NCBI RefSeq assembly: GCF_030867095.1
Contig: NC_081832.1
Span: 40,991,756 to 41,055,755 of the forward strand
Reading direction: 5' to 3'
DNA: 64,000 nucleotides
From: Alligator mississippiensis
Lineage: Eukaryota; Chordata; Crocodylia; Alligatoridae
In this document: positions 13,330-32,345 of the stretch, piece by piece
How the letters are laid out: every line of letters begins with the position of its first letter
Numbering within the stretch: position 1 is the first letter of the stretch
Notes under the pieces: model-generated
The model's database searches: none
The model's input: only the letters and a program-made list of their open reading frames with translations
Told to the model about the DNA's origin: nothing
Position numbers and translations under genes: made by a program

Positions 13330-14545
13330 TATGCCCATGCCTTACCCCTGGCACTACCCCTCACTCCCAAGCCACAGCCCCTCCAGCTCTGCCAGTGCCC
13401 CTCACTCCTGACCCACAGCCCCCTGGCACTTCTGGTGCCCCTCACTTTTGACCTGCCGCCCCTGGGCCCTGCTTATAGATTCATAGATGTTAGGGTCGGA
13501 AGGGACCTCAATAGATCATCGAGTCTGACCCCCTGCATAAGCAGGAAAGAGTGCTGGGTCTAGATGACCCCAGCTAGATACTCATCTAACCTCCTCTTAC
13601 AGACCCCCAGGGTAGGGGAGAGCACCACCTCCCTTGGGAGCCCGTTCCAGACCCTGGCCACTCGAACTATGAAGAAGTTCTTCCTAATGTCCAATCTAAA
13701 TCTGCTCTCTGCTAGCTTGTGGCCATTATTTCTTGTAACCCCCGGGGGTGCCTTGGTGAATAAATACTCACCAATTCCCTTCTGTGCCCCCGTGATGAAC
13801 TTATAGGCAGCCACAAGGTCGCCTCTCAACCTTCTCTTGCGGAGGCTGAAAAGATCCAGTTTCTCTAGTCTCTCCTCGTAGGGCTTGGTCTGTAGGCCCT
13901 TAACCATACGAGTGGCCCTTCTCTGGACTCTCTCCAGGTTATCCGCATCCCACTTGAATTGCGGCGCCCAGAATTGCACGCAGTACTCCAACTGCAGTCT
14001 GACCAGCGCCCGATAGAGGGGAAGTATCACCTCCTTGGACCTATTCGTCATGCATCTGCTGATGCACGATAAAGTGCCATTGGCTTTTTTGATGGCTTCG
14101 TCACACTGCCAACTAATGTTCATCTTGGAGTCCACTAGGACTCCAAGATCCCTTTCCACTTCCGTGCTACCCAGCAGGTCATTCCCTAGGCTGTAGGTGT
14201 GCTGGACATTCTTCCTCCCTAGGTGCAGCACTTTGCATTTCTCCTTGTTGAACTGCATTCTGTTGTTTTCTGCCCACTTGTCCAGGTCTGCTTGCAGCTG
14301 TTCCCTGCCCTCCGGCGTGTCCACATCTCCCCATAGCTTTGTGTCATCTGCAAACTTGGACAGAGTACATTTGACTCCCTCGTCCAAGTCACTGATGAAG
14401 ACATTAAAGAGTATCGGTCCAAGGACCGAGCCCTGCGGGACCCCACTGCCCACACCCTTCCAGGTCGAAGGGTGCTGGTGCTCATCACTCCCAATCCAGA
14501 ACCCCCTGACCCTGCCAGTGCCCCTCACTCCTGACCATGTGCCCT
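13330..14545. repeat. Degenerate GC-rich tandem repeat split by a CR1
   Basis: Units of about 30-45 bp with the shared core GCCCCTCACTCCTGACC occur at about 13330..13470 and resume at about 14510..14545. The CR1 at 13474..14470 lies between them, so it appears to have inserted into a pre-existing minisatellite. Confidence 0.7.
13474..14470 (-). mobile_element. CR1 LINE, young, 5'-truncated, RT C-terminal half open
   Basis: Minus-strand CR1 whose open frame ends at 13560 and runs without stops from about 14470. Visible blocks in order are GVGSGVPQGSVLGPILFN, SDLDEGV, the catalytic FADDTKLWGD (palm C, with both Asp present), [69 protein letters not shown] and the C-terminal REVVLSPTLGV. The 3' tail reads ATAGATTCATAGATG on the plus strand at its left end. 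There are no frameshifts in about 300 codons. The missing 5' part (endonuclease, palm A) means it cannot move by itself. Residues continuing 5' of about 14470 are non-CR1 read-through. Confidence 0.93.
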
Positions 14546-14599
14546 CTGCCCCAGCCCCCCAGTGTATGAGGAAGAGGGTGGGTGGGGAAGGGGGGATGT

Positions 14600-15010
14600 G
14601 GGCATAGGCACAGTTGATGCAGGGGGGGCATGTGCCCCCCAGATTTCTGTGCCCACAGTGGGGCACAGGGCTACAGCACAACTGGACCAACTCTGGGCAG
14701 AAGCCTCTTCAATGTCCAAGTGGGCAGGACTCAGTGAAGGAGGAAATGCCATGCTGCCATAGTCGCCAAGGCAAGGCCCCCCGCTAGCCACCCGGCAGCA
14801 GTGGGGGCACAACTCCATGCTGCTTGCCATCCTCACCTTGGTGGTCATGGTGACATGGCACTCCCTGCTGTACTAGATCTTGCCCACTGGGCAGCAGAGG
14901 TAGCTTCTGTCTGGAGCTGGTTCAGCTTGGCTGCAGCCCTGTGCCTCACTGTGTGCACAGAAATCTGGGGGTAGGTATGTGCCCCCCTGCCTCTTCCACG
15001 CATCTCCTGT
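14600..15010. mobile_element. Foldback (MITE-like) element
   Basis: About 60-bp imperfect inverted arms lie at 14619..14677 and 14931..14990. They share CCCCCAGATTTCTGTGC (plus strand in the left arm; its complement, GCACAGAAATCTGGGGG, in the right arm) and GGGGCACAGGGCT-type blocks. The interior continues to pair weakly. A single-arm relative of the same family lies at 49238..49345. No coding capacity. Confidence 0.65.
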
Positions 15011-15374
15011 GCCCTCCCTGCTGCATCACTTTTGGCCCTCCCACTCTCCTAGGCTTACCGGGAGAGTGCTGCGGGAGCTGCTCTCCACTGATGACTGACT
15101 GCCATGTGCATGTGCGCACATGCATGTAGTGCCCTCTGTCTCCTGCTCCTCCCAGCCCCAGGCAGCCGTTTGGAAGCTGGAACTCTGCCAGCCTGCAAGG
15201 GGAAACTCGTTGTTTCCTGGGGTTTTCTTCTTTAAAGGAGAAAATCCCCTTTAAAGGGTTTTTTTAGAAGTTTTTCTCCTATAAAGGAAAATCCATTTTT
15301 TTTCTCCTTTAGAAGAGGAAATCCACGTTTTTCCTCAGCAAACGGAAAACCCAGATCCCTGATGATGAGGTTAG

Positions 15375-16736
<1,362 letters not shown>

Positions 16737-17634
16737 CAGCTCTCTGAGAGTTATTGAGAGAGAGTCTTCACTTCAGGGGACCGATATATAAATTTATTCT
16801 TTTTAAGGTGATTTAAGGATGCCAAGATTGCTGTTTCCTTTCCAGGATATTCTCAAATTTCCTATAGGCATAATCTTGTTCTGCACCCTGGAATTTGGTG
16901 CAGTTTTTGTCTCTTTTGTAGGATTGTGCTCCAGAGTCTGTTCTTTCCCTTAAAAAAAGTTTATAGCCCTTAGGTAGAAAAGCTTCAGTAGTACAAATAG
17001 AATCTAAACTGATGAGGTGTCATCTGTTTATGTTTGCAAAGAGTCAAAAAGTAGTACTTAAAAGAGTTGACCTACCTCATGTCGGGGCACTGACATCTGC
17101 ACAATTTCTCAGCTTTGTAATTTGATCCATTCCCAGGATATCCTGAAATTTACTATATTGATGCCCAGGCATTTTCTTTTCCATCAAAACCCTGTCTTGC
17201 TGGGAGACTAGCACAAGGAGAACTGTACTAGATGACGGTGCATTTTACTTAAAGGATCCAGGCAGGTAGGAAGACTTGGGAAACCAAAGAGTAGGGGTCT
17301 GAAGAGCAAATGAAGATATGCATGTAAGCTGGAGAACATCACCTGAGGCATGGGGAATTGGGAAGAGAAGCTGATGAAACCATCAAGAAGCTCCCTTTTT
17401 TGAGGCATTTCTGGAGAAGATGAGATTTTAAATTGGATTATACTGGATGGTGTCAAATGTGCCAAGTTGAGGTGCCAAGAGTACAATAGTGGAAAAAAAA
17501 AAAGAAGAAGAAATAAAAAAGTGAACACATTTTACATGAATTTGTGTTCAAAACACTGGGCCATAGCTGAATATTTTGAGGGGTAGGAAAATGGGAACTT
17601 TTCTTGTAAGGTTATTTTTTGCCCATAGTACCTA

Positions 17635-18135
17635 AGGCCCCTGCCACACTTTACACTTAAGATATGATTAACCAGTTAATCGCGTCTTAAGTCACAACCT
17701 ACCACACATTAAAGCAATTAATGGTATCATAAAACAAGGAATAAGCAACAAAGTTATTCAACAAAAAACGTGTAATAACTTAGTAGCTGGTTCCTAACAT
17801 GCCATTAATTGAACATGTTGCTAGGTGTACCCCATAGGGTAACCCCATCAGCTGCAGGCTCCCAGCCTCAGGAGCAGCTGGTGCACCCTCACAACTGGGA
17901 ATGCAAATCAGCAAGCTGCTGATGGGGCTTCCAGCCACAGGAGCTTGCTACTTGTTGGTGCAGGGTAGCCCAGGATCATGAACCTGGACACCCCATGCAC
18001 CGGCAATATGGCATGATGGGATCTGATGCTCAATCCCACAGTCATGCCTTCTGCCATGCACGTGGAGGAAGCACGATTGTGTGGATTGTGCATCAGATCC
18101 CATCTTACCTTTACCTGCACATCTGACAGGGGCCT
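17635..18135. mobile_element. Non-autonomous DNA transposon (MITE-like)
   Basis: Starts AGGCCCCTGCCACAC and ends CAGGGGCCT, whose complement is AGGCCCCTGTCAGATG, giving about 12-bp terminal inverted repeats. Inside is a further inverted pair around ATGGGATCTGATGC (about 18014) and GCATCAGATCCCAT (about 18090). The target duplication is uncertain. No transposase frame. Confidence 0.6.
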
Positions 18136-18194
18136 CGCATAACTAAGAAGTCTTAATTTATTACAGGGAATATGTGCATGATGTGTTTTCCTCT

Positions 18195-18455
18195 TGTCAT
18201 GGTTAATCTACTACAAGATCGTTTCAGGCTGGACATAAGGAAGAATTTCTTTACTGTCCGAGCCCCCAAGGTCTGGAACAGCCTGCCACCGGAGGTTGTT
18301 CAAGCGCCTTCATTGAACACCTTCAAGATGAAACTGGATGCTTATCTTGCTGGGATCCTATGACCCCAGCTGACATCCTGCCCTTTGGGCGGGGGGCTGG
18401 ACTCGATCTTCCGAGGTCCCTTCCAGCCCTAATGTCTATGAAATCTATGAAATCT
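18195..18455 (+). mobile_element. CR1 LINE 3' end
   Basis: The open stretch reads RFRLDIRKNFFTVRAPKVWN and continues to DAYLAGIL, the conserved C-terminus of CR1 ORF2. It is followed by GGGCTGGACTCGATCTTCCG and a tail with ATGTCTATGAAATCTATG. Truncated at its 5' side. It is a subfamily distinct from the other copies (PPEVVQAPSLNTF). Confidence 0.92.
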
Positions 18456-20859
18456 TGATTTGTTAAATCTGGGTCAAGAAGGGATTTCTCTCAACATCAG
18501 ATTGGTTTGCACTGGTAGTGATGGGGTTGGTGGTCCCATGGGGTATGGTCCATGCCTTAGGATCATCTGGGTATATTTTACCTAACCAGTTCCTTACAGT
18601 TGCAGGATCCCAAGACCCTAGTGGTGCCCTTGTCTGTTTCTCACTTCCTGTGGCACACTGTAGGTTCTTTTTTAACCCAGGGGCTTAGTGGCAGTGATGT
18701 GTAAGAATGGATGTTTCTGTGGAGCTTTTTGAACAAATCATTGCCTACAAACATGGGCAGGACTCAGTAGTCCAGGTAGCTCTTTTAGTCTTGCATTCCT
18801 AAATGAATGTTGCCTTTGAAGTGAAAGGTTGCCACTGCAACTTTTGGTCCCATTGTGCTGCAAAATGCACAAAGTCCTGCCGATAGATGAAAGGTCTAAT
18901 ATCCCAGTAGTTACCATTCAGTCTGAGTCAGAGTTCCAGCTCAGACAACCTAGTTAATAGTTTTAAGGAGATCATCACAAGGGGTACAGGGTCCACTGTC
19001 AGACAGTTTCTTCAGGTAAATCTTAGCGCAAGGGTTAAAATAATGAAACACCTATGAGAAACCGAGAGCAGTAAATGATTCCTCCCCTTCCTTGTTTCAA
19101 AGCCAGGTCATTGGCTTGACTGTTACTGAATCTGGCTTCTGTGCAAGGGCAGGCTATTGCAGTTCTCAGGGACATGGTTGCAGTTTCCCTTACTGTCCCT
19201 TTTCTCTTGTCTTGCTTTTTCTGTATGATACAGAGCAACAAGAACTAGATTACATAATTCTAATAATTATTTTAGGGGCCCATTCCATGTGGTATATTTG
19301 GACATTCTTGCACTGCTGAAAGACCCGCCTAAACTCTGACCAAAACCTTCAGAAGGAAACTGGATATTGCATTCTGACTTAAGTGCATTGGAACTTTAGA
19401 AAATATTCAGCCATGGGAGGGACATTACATTCGTAACAAGAAATAGTGCTGCAAAAAAGTGAGTGTACCCCTGTTCAAATGGTGTGTTGTAGAAAAAACA
19501 CAGTGGTCCCATGTCAAGATGTTAACTCTTTTCAACAGAAAAATGTTAACAGCTTCTTAACAGTGCAGTAATTTGTAGCATCACACGTAACACCTGCAGT
19601 TACACGTAGTGCCACAGGTTGTAGTTCAGCCCTCCAGCATTCCAGGAGACTGTTCTTTGTCCCCTTCATCCTAGTTCCAAGGAGCAAGTCTAACACCAAA
19701 CTCTACTGCCCCTGGAAGGTAGAGCTTGGCTTTGTCCTATCTTGCTCAGTCCTGTCTTTCTTTATGAACAGGATAAAATCCTTCCTGCTCAAAAAAACAT
19801 GGCAAGAATATACCTCCCAAATCCTCCTGCCGCACCAAAAGTATCTGTTCCTGGGGAGTCAGTATCTCTGGCATTATCCACCACCCAAGGAAGAGCACGG
19901 AGCAGGAACTTGTGGGTGGTTGAGTTCATGTCCAGGCCCTTCAAAAAAAAGTTGGCTCTTAACTTTTACAAGTGGTAAATGGTATGGCCAGAGCAAAGGG
20001 TAGACTTTTCAGCACTTCTCCTGAAATGGAGGGAGTGTCAGAGCCCTGCTGGGTGGTGTGACCAGGAAGTCCCTGTGTTCTTAGTGCAGTGACTTGATGC
20101 TGTCATTTGGAAAGGCCATGGCTGAGATGAAAGGGAGACTACAGTTCCCTCCTGAAGCAGAGCCAGCATCAGAATTTTCCCCCTTTGCTGACCTCCCATG
20201 ATATGATGAAGTGGGTGAATCATGGTGCCAGCACCTACTGGATAATCGGAGATACTTTCTGCATTGCTTCGCCCACCAGGGACCTGCCTATACCAAACTT
20301 GTAGGCAAACCAAAGACTGCATGGCAAGGGCCTTGGTTGTGTTTGCACAGATGTACATAGCACTGTGCACCAACATGTGCAGAAGCTGAAGAGACTTTCT
20401 GAAAAAACAGTGGCAGGCCTTGTTTCTGTGCCAGGAGGAGTATGGCATGCACTAGATCTGGCAGCATTGCTGGATTGTGACCCACACAGTGTGCCAGCAG
20501 CAGGGATCTGTTGGTGGCTAGAAATGAAATTGATGAGCCTTTGTCAGTGGAAACTGACTGCATGTACTGTGGCTCTGTATTGCTAGCTTTGTGGGGCGGG
20601 GGGAATCCCTGGTGGATGTGGTTACCTAGGCAGCCAGTTCTTGGCTGCCCATGGGAACCTCTGCAGATGGGGGCAAGAGGCCGCAAAGCACAATGGGAAC
20701 ACTGCATGCTCGCTCCATGGCTGTGGAACATTAACAGTAAAAGCTTTTGCCATGCCCTGCAGTGCTCTGGACAACTAGACATGTGAATGGCTGTACATCT
20801 ATTTCATACTGTGTTTTAGTGACACTGCAAATTTGCTGGAAATTATTAGCATTTCAAAT

Positions 20860-20935
20860 GTGTCTGCCTGCAAATTCAGGGCACTTGACTCAATGTCTGG
20901 GGAGACCCCTTCTAGTCCTATATTCCTAGGAGTGT
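20860..20935 (+). mobile_element. Possible old CR1 tail
   Basis: CACTTGACTCAATGTCTGGG, CCCCTTCTAGTCCTATATTC and CTAGGAG follow the order of a CR1 3' terminal region, with an eroded tail. Short and diverged. Confidence 0.4.
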
Positions 20936-21044
20936 GGTGTCTCAGGTGTGACCTATTCCTGCCATTTTAGAGAGTTTATTTTTTTGGTGAAATCTGAGTA
21001 TTATTCTTTTAATTGCTAAGGTACATATAGTGCCTATAATACAC

Positions 21045-22650
21045 ATTCATCGATTCATAGAAGTAGGGTCAGAAGGGACCTTGTAGATCATCAAGTCCAA
21101 CCCCCTGCCTTGGGCAGGAGAGAAAACCGGGCTCAAATGACCCCAGCCAGGTAGACATCAAGCCTCCTCTTAAAGACCCCCAGGGTAGAAACCATCACCA
21201 CTTCCCTTGGAAGTTGGTTCCAGATCCTAGCTGCCCTGACTGTGAAGTAGTGCCTTCGGATGTCTAGTCTAAACCTACTCTCTAACAATTTGTGGCCGTT
21301 ATTCCTTGTTACCCTGGGGGGCGCTAGGGGGAACAGGGTCTCTCCCAAACCCTGCTGGTCCCCCCTGGTGAGTTTATAGATGGCCACCAGGTCCCCCCTC
21401 AGCCTTCTCTTATGAAGACTGAACAGGTTCAGGTCCCGTAGCCTCTCTTCGTAGGGTCTGCCCTGCTGTCCTCGGATCATGCGGGTAGCCCTCCTCTGGA
21501 CCCTCTCAATGCTGTCCACATCCCTCCTGAAGTGCGGTGCCCAGAACTAAACACAGTACTCCAGCTGCAGCCTGACCAGTGTCGCAAGGGGGAGGATCAC
21601 CTCCTTGGCCCTGCTTGAGATGCATCTGTGGATGCACAACAAGGTACGGTTAGCCCTACTGACCGTGACCTCGCATTGTCGGCCCATGTTCATCTTGGAG
21701 TCAGTAATGACTCCAAGATCTCTTTCTGCCACCGTGCTCTCAAGAAGGGAGTTTCTCAGCTTATAAGTGTGCTGCTGGTTCCCACTGCCGAAGTGCAGCA
21801 CCCTGCACTTGTCAGTATTGAAACCCATCCTATTTTTGTTAGCCCACCCCTGTAACCTGTCCAGGTCCTGCTGTAATCTGTCCTTCCCTACTAGTGTGCC
21901 CACCTCACCCCAAATCTTGGTATCATCAGCAAATTTAAACAGGCTGCTTTTTACCCCATCGTCCAAGTCACTAATAACGAAATTTAACAGTGCAGGCCCA
22001 AGGACCAAGCCCTGGGGGACTCCACTGCCCACGTCCCTCCAGGTCAAAAAAAGTCCCGTCTACCGCTACCTTCTGAATACGACTCTTCAGCCAATTTGCA
22101 GTCCATCTGACTGTGTAGCCATCAATGCCACAGTCACCTAGTTTTTTGGTGAGAATGGGGTGGGAGACAGTGTCAAAGGCCTTGCTGAAGTCCAAAAAGA
22201 CTATATCCACTGCGACACCTGCATCCAGTGTTTTTGTGACCTGATTGTAGAAGGCAATCAGGTTGGTCTGGCAAGACCTGCCCCTAATGAAACAGTGCTG
22301 GTTGCCCTTGAGCATCATCTCTGCTGCTGGCCCATCACAGATGTGCTCCTTGATGATCTTCTCAAAGAGTTTCCCCAAGATTGAAGTAAGACTAATGGGC
22401 CTATAGTTGCCCGGGTCCTCCCTCTTCCCTTTTTTGAAGATGGGGACCACATTGGCTTTCTTCCAGTCAGCTGGCACCTGGCCAGAGCACCACGAGCCAT
22501 GCCAGGGGCCCCGCAATAACCCCTGCCAATTCCCTGAACACCCTGGGGTAGAGAGCATCTGGACCTGCTGATTTGAACATGTCCAGCCCCTCCAGAAGCT
22601 CTCTAACCCGGTCCTCAGTGGATGTCTCACAGTGGATGGTAATTGTGTTA
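21045..22650 (-). mobile_element. CR1 LINE, RT domain, near-intact
   Basis: Minus-strand copy with a 3' tail at ATCGATTCATAG. Order on its own strand: GLDMFKSAGPD-like start (broken), VVPIFKKGKREDPGNYRPIS, RGNQ-like block with CFIRGRSCQTNLI, palm-A DIVFLDFSKAFDTVSHPIL, RWTANWL, GSGVPQGLVLGPALLNF, FADDTKIWGEV (both catalytic Asp kept), and the C-terminus RLDIRRHYFTV / NQLPREVV. At least two frame breaks are seen (about 22046 and 21547), so it is dead. The ORF1 and endonuclease parts are absent. Confidence 0.93.
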
Positions 22651-23587
22651 GTACTTGCCCTTTGGTGAAGCTGTATCTTAAAAGTTTTTTATCTTTATAC
22701 CAGAAGTCTCTGTGTATAGAACTTAGTGGTTGAGGTTTGAACTTTAACCTTCCCAAGTATGTGGATGATCTGTTGACTCAATTCATGACCAAGATAGTGA
22801 GTTTCTTTCCTGGTAAATTCAGTGTTCTCAATCCAGATTTCATGTCCGTGATGGGAGGCAGGCCTTTCTATCTGTCTATTTAAACACTTCTGAGTTATTC
22901 TTCTGCACATTTCTGTTGCTTTTAATATTTTGGACCCTAATTCAGAAAAGAAAGTCCTCAAATGTGCATTTAATTTGCTTGAGATCTTTGAGGCTACAGA
23001 AAGAAGTTGCTTTAGTGTTTTCTTTAAATGGAAGTTTTCAGTGGAAAATCCATGAAATACCATATTATTACAAGTATAAGTTGATCTTTTTCCGTCCAAA
23101 AGAACCATAAAAATTATATTTGACATACACGCTGGGTCAACCTATAATTGTATTCCCAACAATGTTGACTTCTCATCTTGCAGTATTTTTGTGTATGCAA
23201 TAAAAATACCAAGTCAAAATTTCTTCTCAGCGCAGTTTTTATTTTGGTATTTTCAGCGCATTTAATTTTGTGTCCATTCCTTGGGGGGGTTTTTTGCTTC
23301 TCCCTTGATTTTGAAACGGCAATAATAGCAGTTCAAGAATATTATCTGTAGTTATTAAATTATATTTGGGGAAAACTTGATGTGTTTTTCCCCTTAAAAT
23401 TGAACCTGAAAGTATGGGTTTAACACATGTTGGATCAATTTGTAATTGGAATATGGTAGTCTGTTTGCCAGTAGTGGAAGTTCTCTACATCTGTCCTCTC
23501 TTCAGGTTTTTACTTGATTTGTCTATCTTTCTTCCTACTTTTGCAGGTTTTGGATTTAACTTGTACTTCTATGGTTTTGGATTAGAT

Positions 23588-23979
23588 CAGGGATGCTCAA
23601 CCTCCAGCCCACTGGCCAAATGCAGGCCACAGAACCATGGTATCTGGCCTTTGGAGCTCCCCATGGGTAGGGAAATTTGGCATTGGGATGGGGGCAGCGG
23701 CAGTTAATATGACCCCACTCCCCCACTGCCAAATACCCAAACCCTGCAGTGGGTTGAAACCAGGTCATGCCCCTTTCCCCCCCTGACCCATGGGGCTGGG
23801 TCATGCCCCTTCTCCCACAGGGACAGGCTACCCCCAATCCTCCTCCAGGCAGCCAGATAGGGCCCAGTGCGTTCACCCCAGGCACTGGATCGGGACCATC
23901 AACAAGATCTGGCCCGCAGACAGCAGATCTGGCCCACTGTTCATCCGGCCTGCTGAGGAAAAAGGTTGAGTACCGCTGG
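23588..23979. mobile_element. hAT-Charlie-type element with TSD
   Basis: Left terminus CAGGGATGCTCAACCT and right terminus AGGTTGAGTACCGCTG (complement CAGCGGTACTCAACCT) are Charlie-like terminal inverted repeats. They are flanked by GATTAGAT (23580..23587) and GATTAAAT (23980..23987), an 8-bp target duplication with one mismatch. The interior is GC-rich without a transposase frame. A related tail lies near 40683. Confidence 0.85.
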
Positions 23980-24188
23980 ATTAAATAATTGGATATGCAG
24001 AATGGAACTGGGCATGTTCCCAGCTTCACTTTACAACAGTCAGATGGGGTCACCAGCTTCAGTTACAACAGTTAGATGTTATCTAATGTTTGACTGTATG
24101 TATGTATGTGTGCATTCAGTGGTTAACTGCTCTTAAATGATTCTGGGACTTGGAAGGTGATACTGCAAAGGGCTATGATCAGTGATAA

Positions 24189-31062
<6,874 letters not shown>

Positions 31063-32030
31063 TAAAGATTGCAGCACCCAGAGAAGTTGTCTGAGCAGAA
31101 CAAGAAAGAATGGTTTCATCCAAATGAACTCCTGGGCTTGCAGCAGCAGCTCTGGAATATGTGCACAGAATATTAGATCATGATGATGTACTTATTTTGA
31201 TAGGCAGAATAACTTACTTTACAGTAAGAGGGTGATCCTGATCTGAGGAGTTTTCATCTTAGTGAAATATGGTAAATTTTATGACATGATATCAGTAGTG
31301 GGGAAAGGCATTCCTGTCTTTTGCTCTGCCTCTTCACTCTCCCTCTTGGGATATCTAGGAGGTAATTGCATAAGAGTCTGAATTTCATCTCTTGCTTTCT
31401 CTCCCTTTCTAGAGAGATACTTTGATCTTACTCTAATTACATGCAGCAAAAGATTATCTCTCTTCTCCTAGACTCCTAGTCTCCAAACAGTGTCGACTTA
31501 AGATCTCCATCATTTCCTTTCAGCTATGAACCTCCTGATTTCTGGGCCTTCTCTAGAACTGTTGTGCACATGAAATAAATACCCCAAACTGGAACTAGAA
31601 CTGCAGGTAGAGCCTCAGAAAGACTGCGGTGATGCTTTGTAATAAGAACAAGAGCAATAAGTGCCAAGACCATTGCTTATTACTACCCAGCATGCTTGGT
31701 TCTCTGAAAATGTTAGTCTTTCAAGCAGCAGAAAGGGCTTACTGGGCCATGACTTGAGGATCACTGCTTTGGGAATATATTTTAATGTCTGATGTCTCTT
31801 TTGACACAGTCAAGAATGCATTTGACATCCTTTGCTACAAATGTATTAATACGCTAATGTGAATCTCAAATCCCTTTGATTGTTGTTCCCATCTTCCAGT
31901 TTCTTGCCTAGCTGTGTAATACAGTAGTTAGGCTAGTATCTTTTAGATCGAAATCTGTCACTTAAAAATGTAATTAGCCATTTCTTTAACCCTTCACTAC
32001 ATTATCCATTACTCAAAAGTATTAATAGTG

Positions 32031-32345
32031 ATAGAATCATAACATCATATGAGACCTCAAGGTTCATCTAGTTGGACCCCTTGTACAGATGCAAGATACA
32101 CTATTCCTGGACTATCCCAGACAAATGCTTATCTAGCCTTTTCTTGAAACCTCCAATGCAGGAGATTCCATAGCTTTCCTGGGCAGCTTGTTCCACTGTC
32201 CTATTGTTCTGATAGTTAAGAAGTTCCGAGGTTTAATCTAAATCTGCTTTGCTGCAGTTTAACCGATTGCTTTTATGTGTTACCCAGTGAAGCAAGGGAT
32301 GGTAGCCTTTCAAATATATGACAGCTGCTATCATGTCTAATGACT
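32031..32345 (-). mobile_element. Old CR1 3' end
   Basis: On the plus strand it begins GATAGAATCATAACATCATA and passes through CAAGGTTCATCTAGTTGGAC, CTTATCTAGCCTTTTCTTGA and TTTAATCTAAATCTGC. This is the usual order of an inverted CR1 3' region, with more divergence than the 13.5-kb copy. Confidence 0.75.

Noticed and set aside
20038-20786. Overlapping open frames of 136 and 164 codons on the minus strand and others on the plus strand
   Set aside because: Open on both strands at once, no recognisable domain, inside an intron. Probably old repeat-derived sequence; kept as unexplained only.
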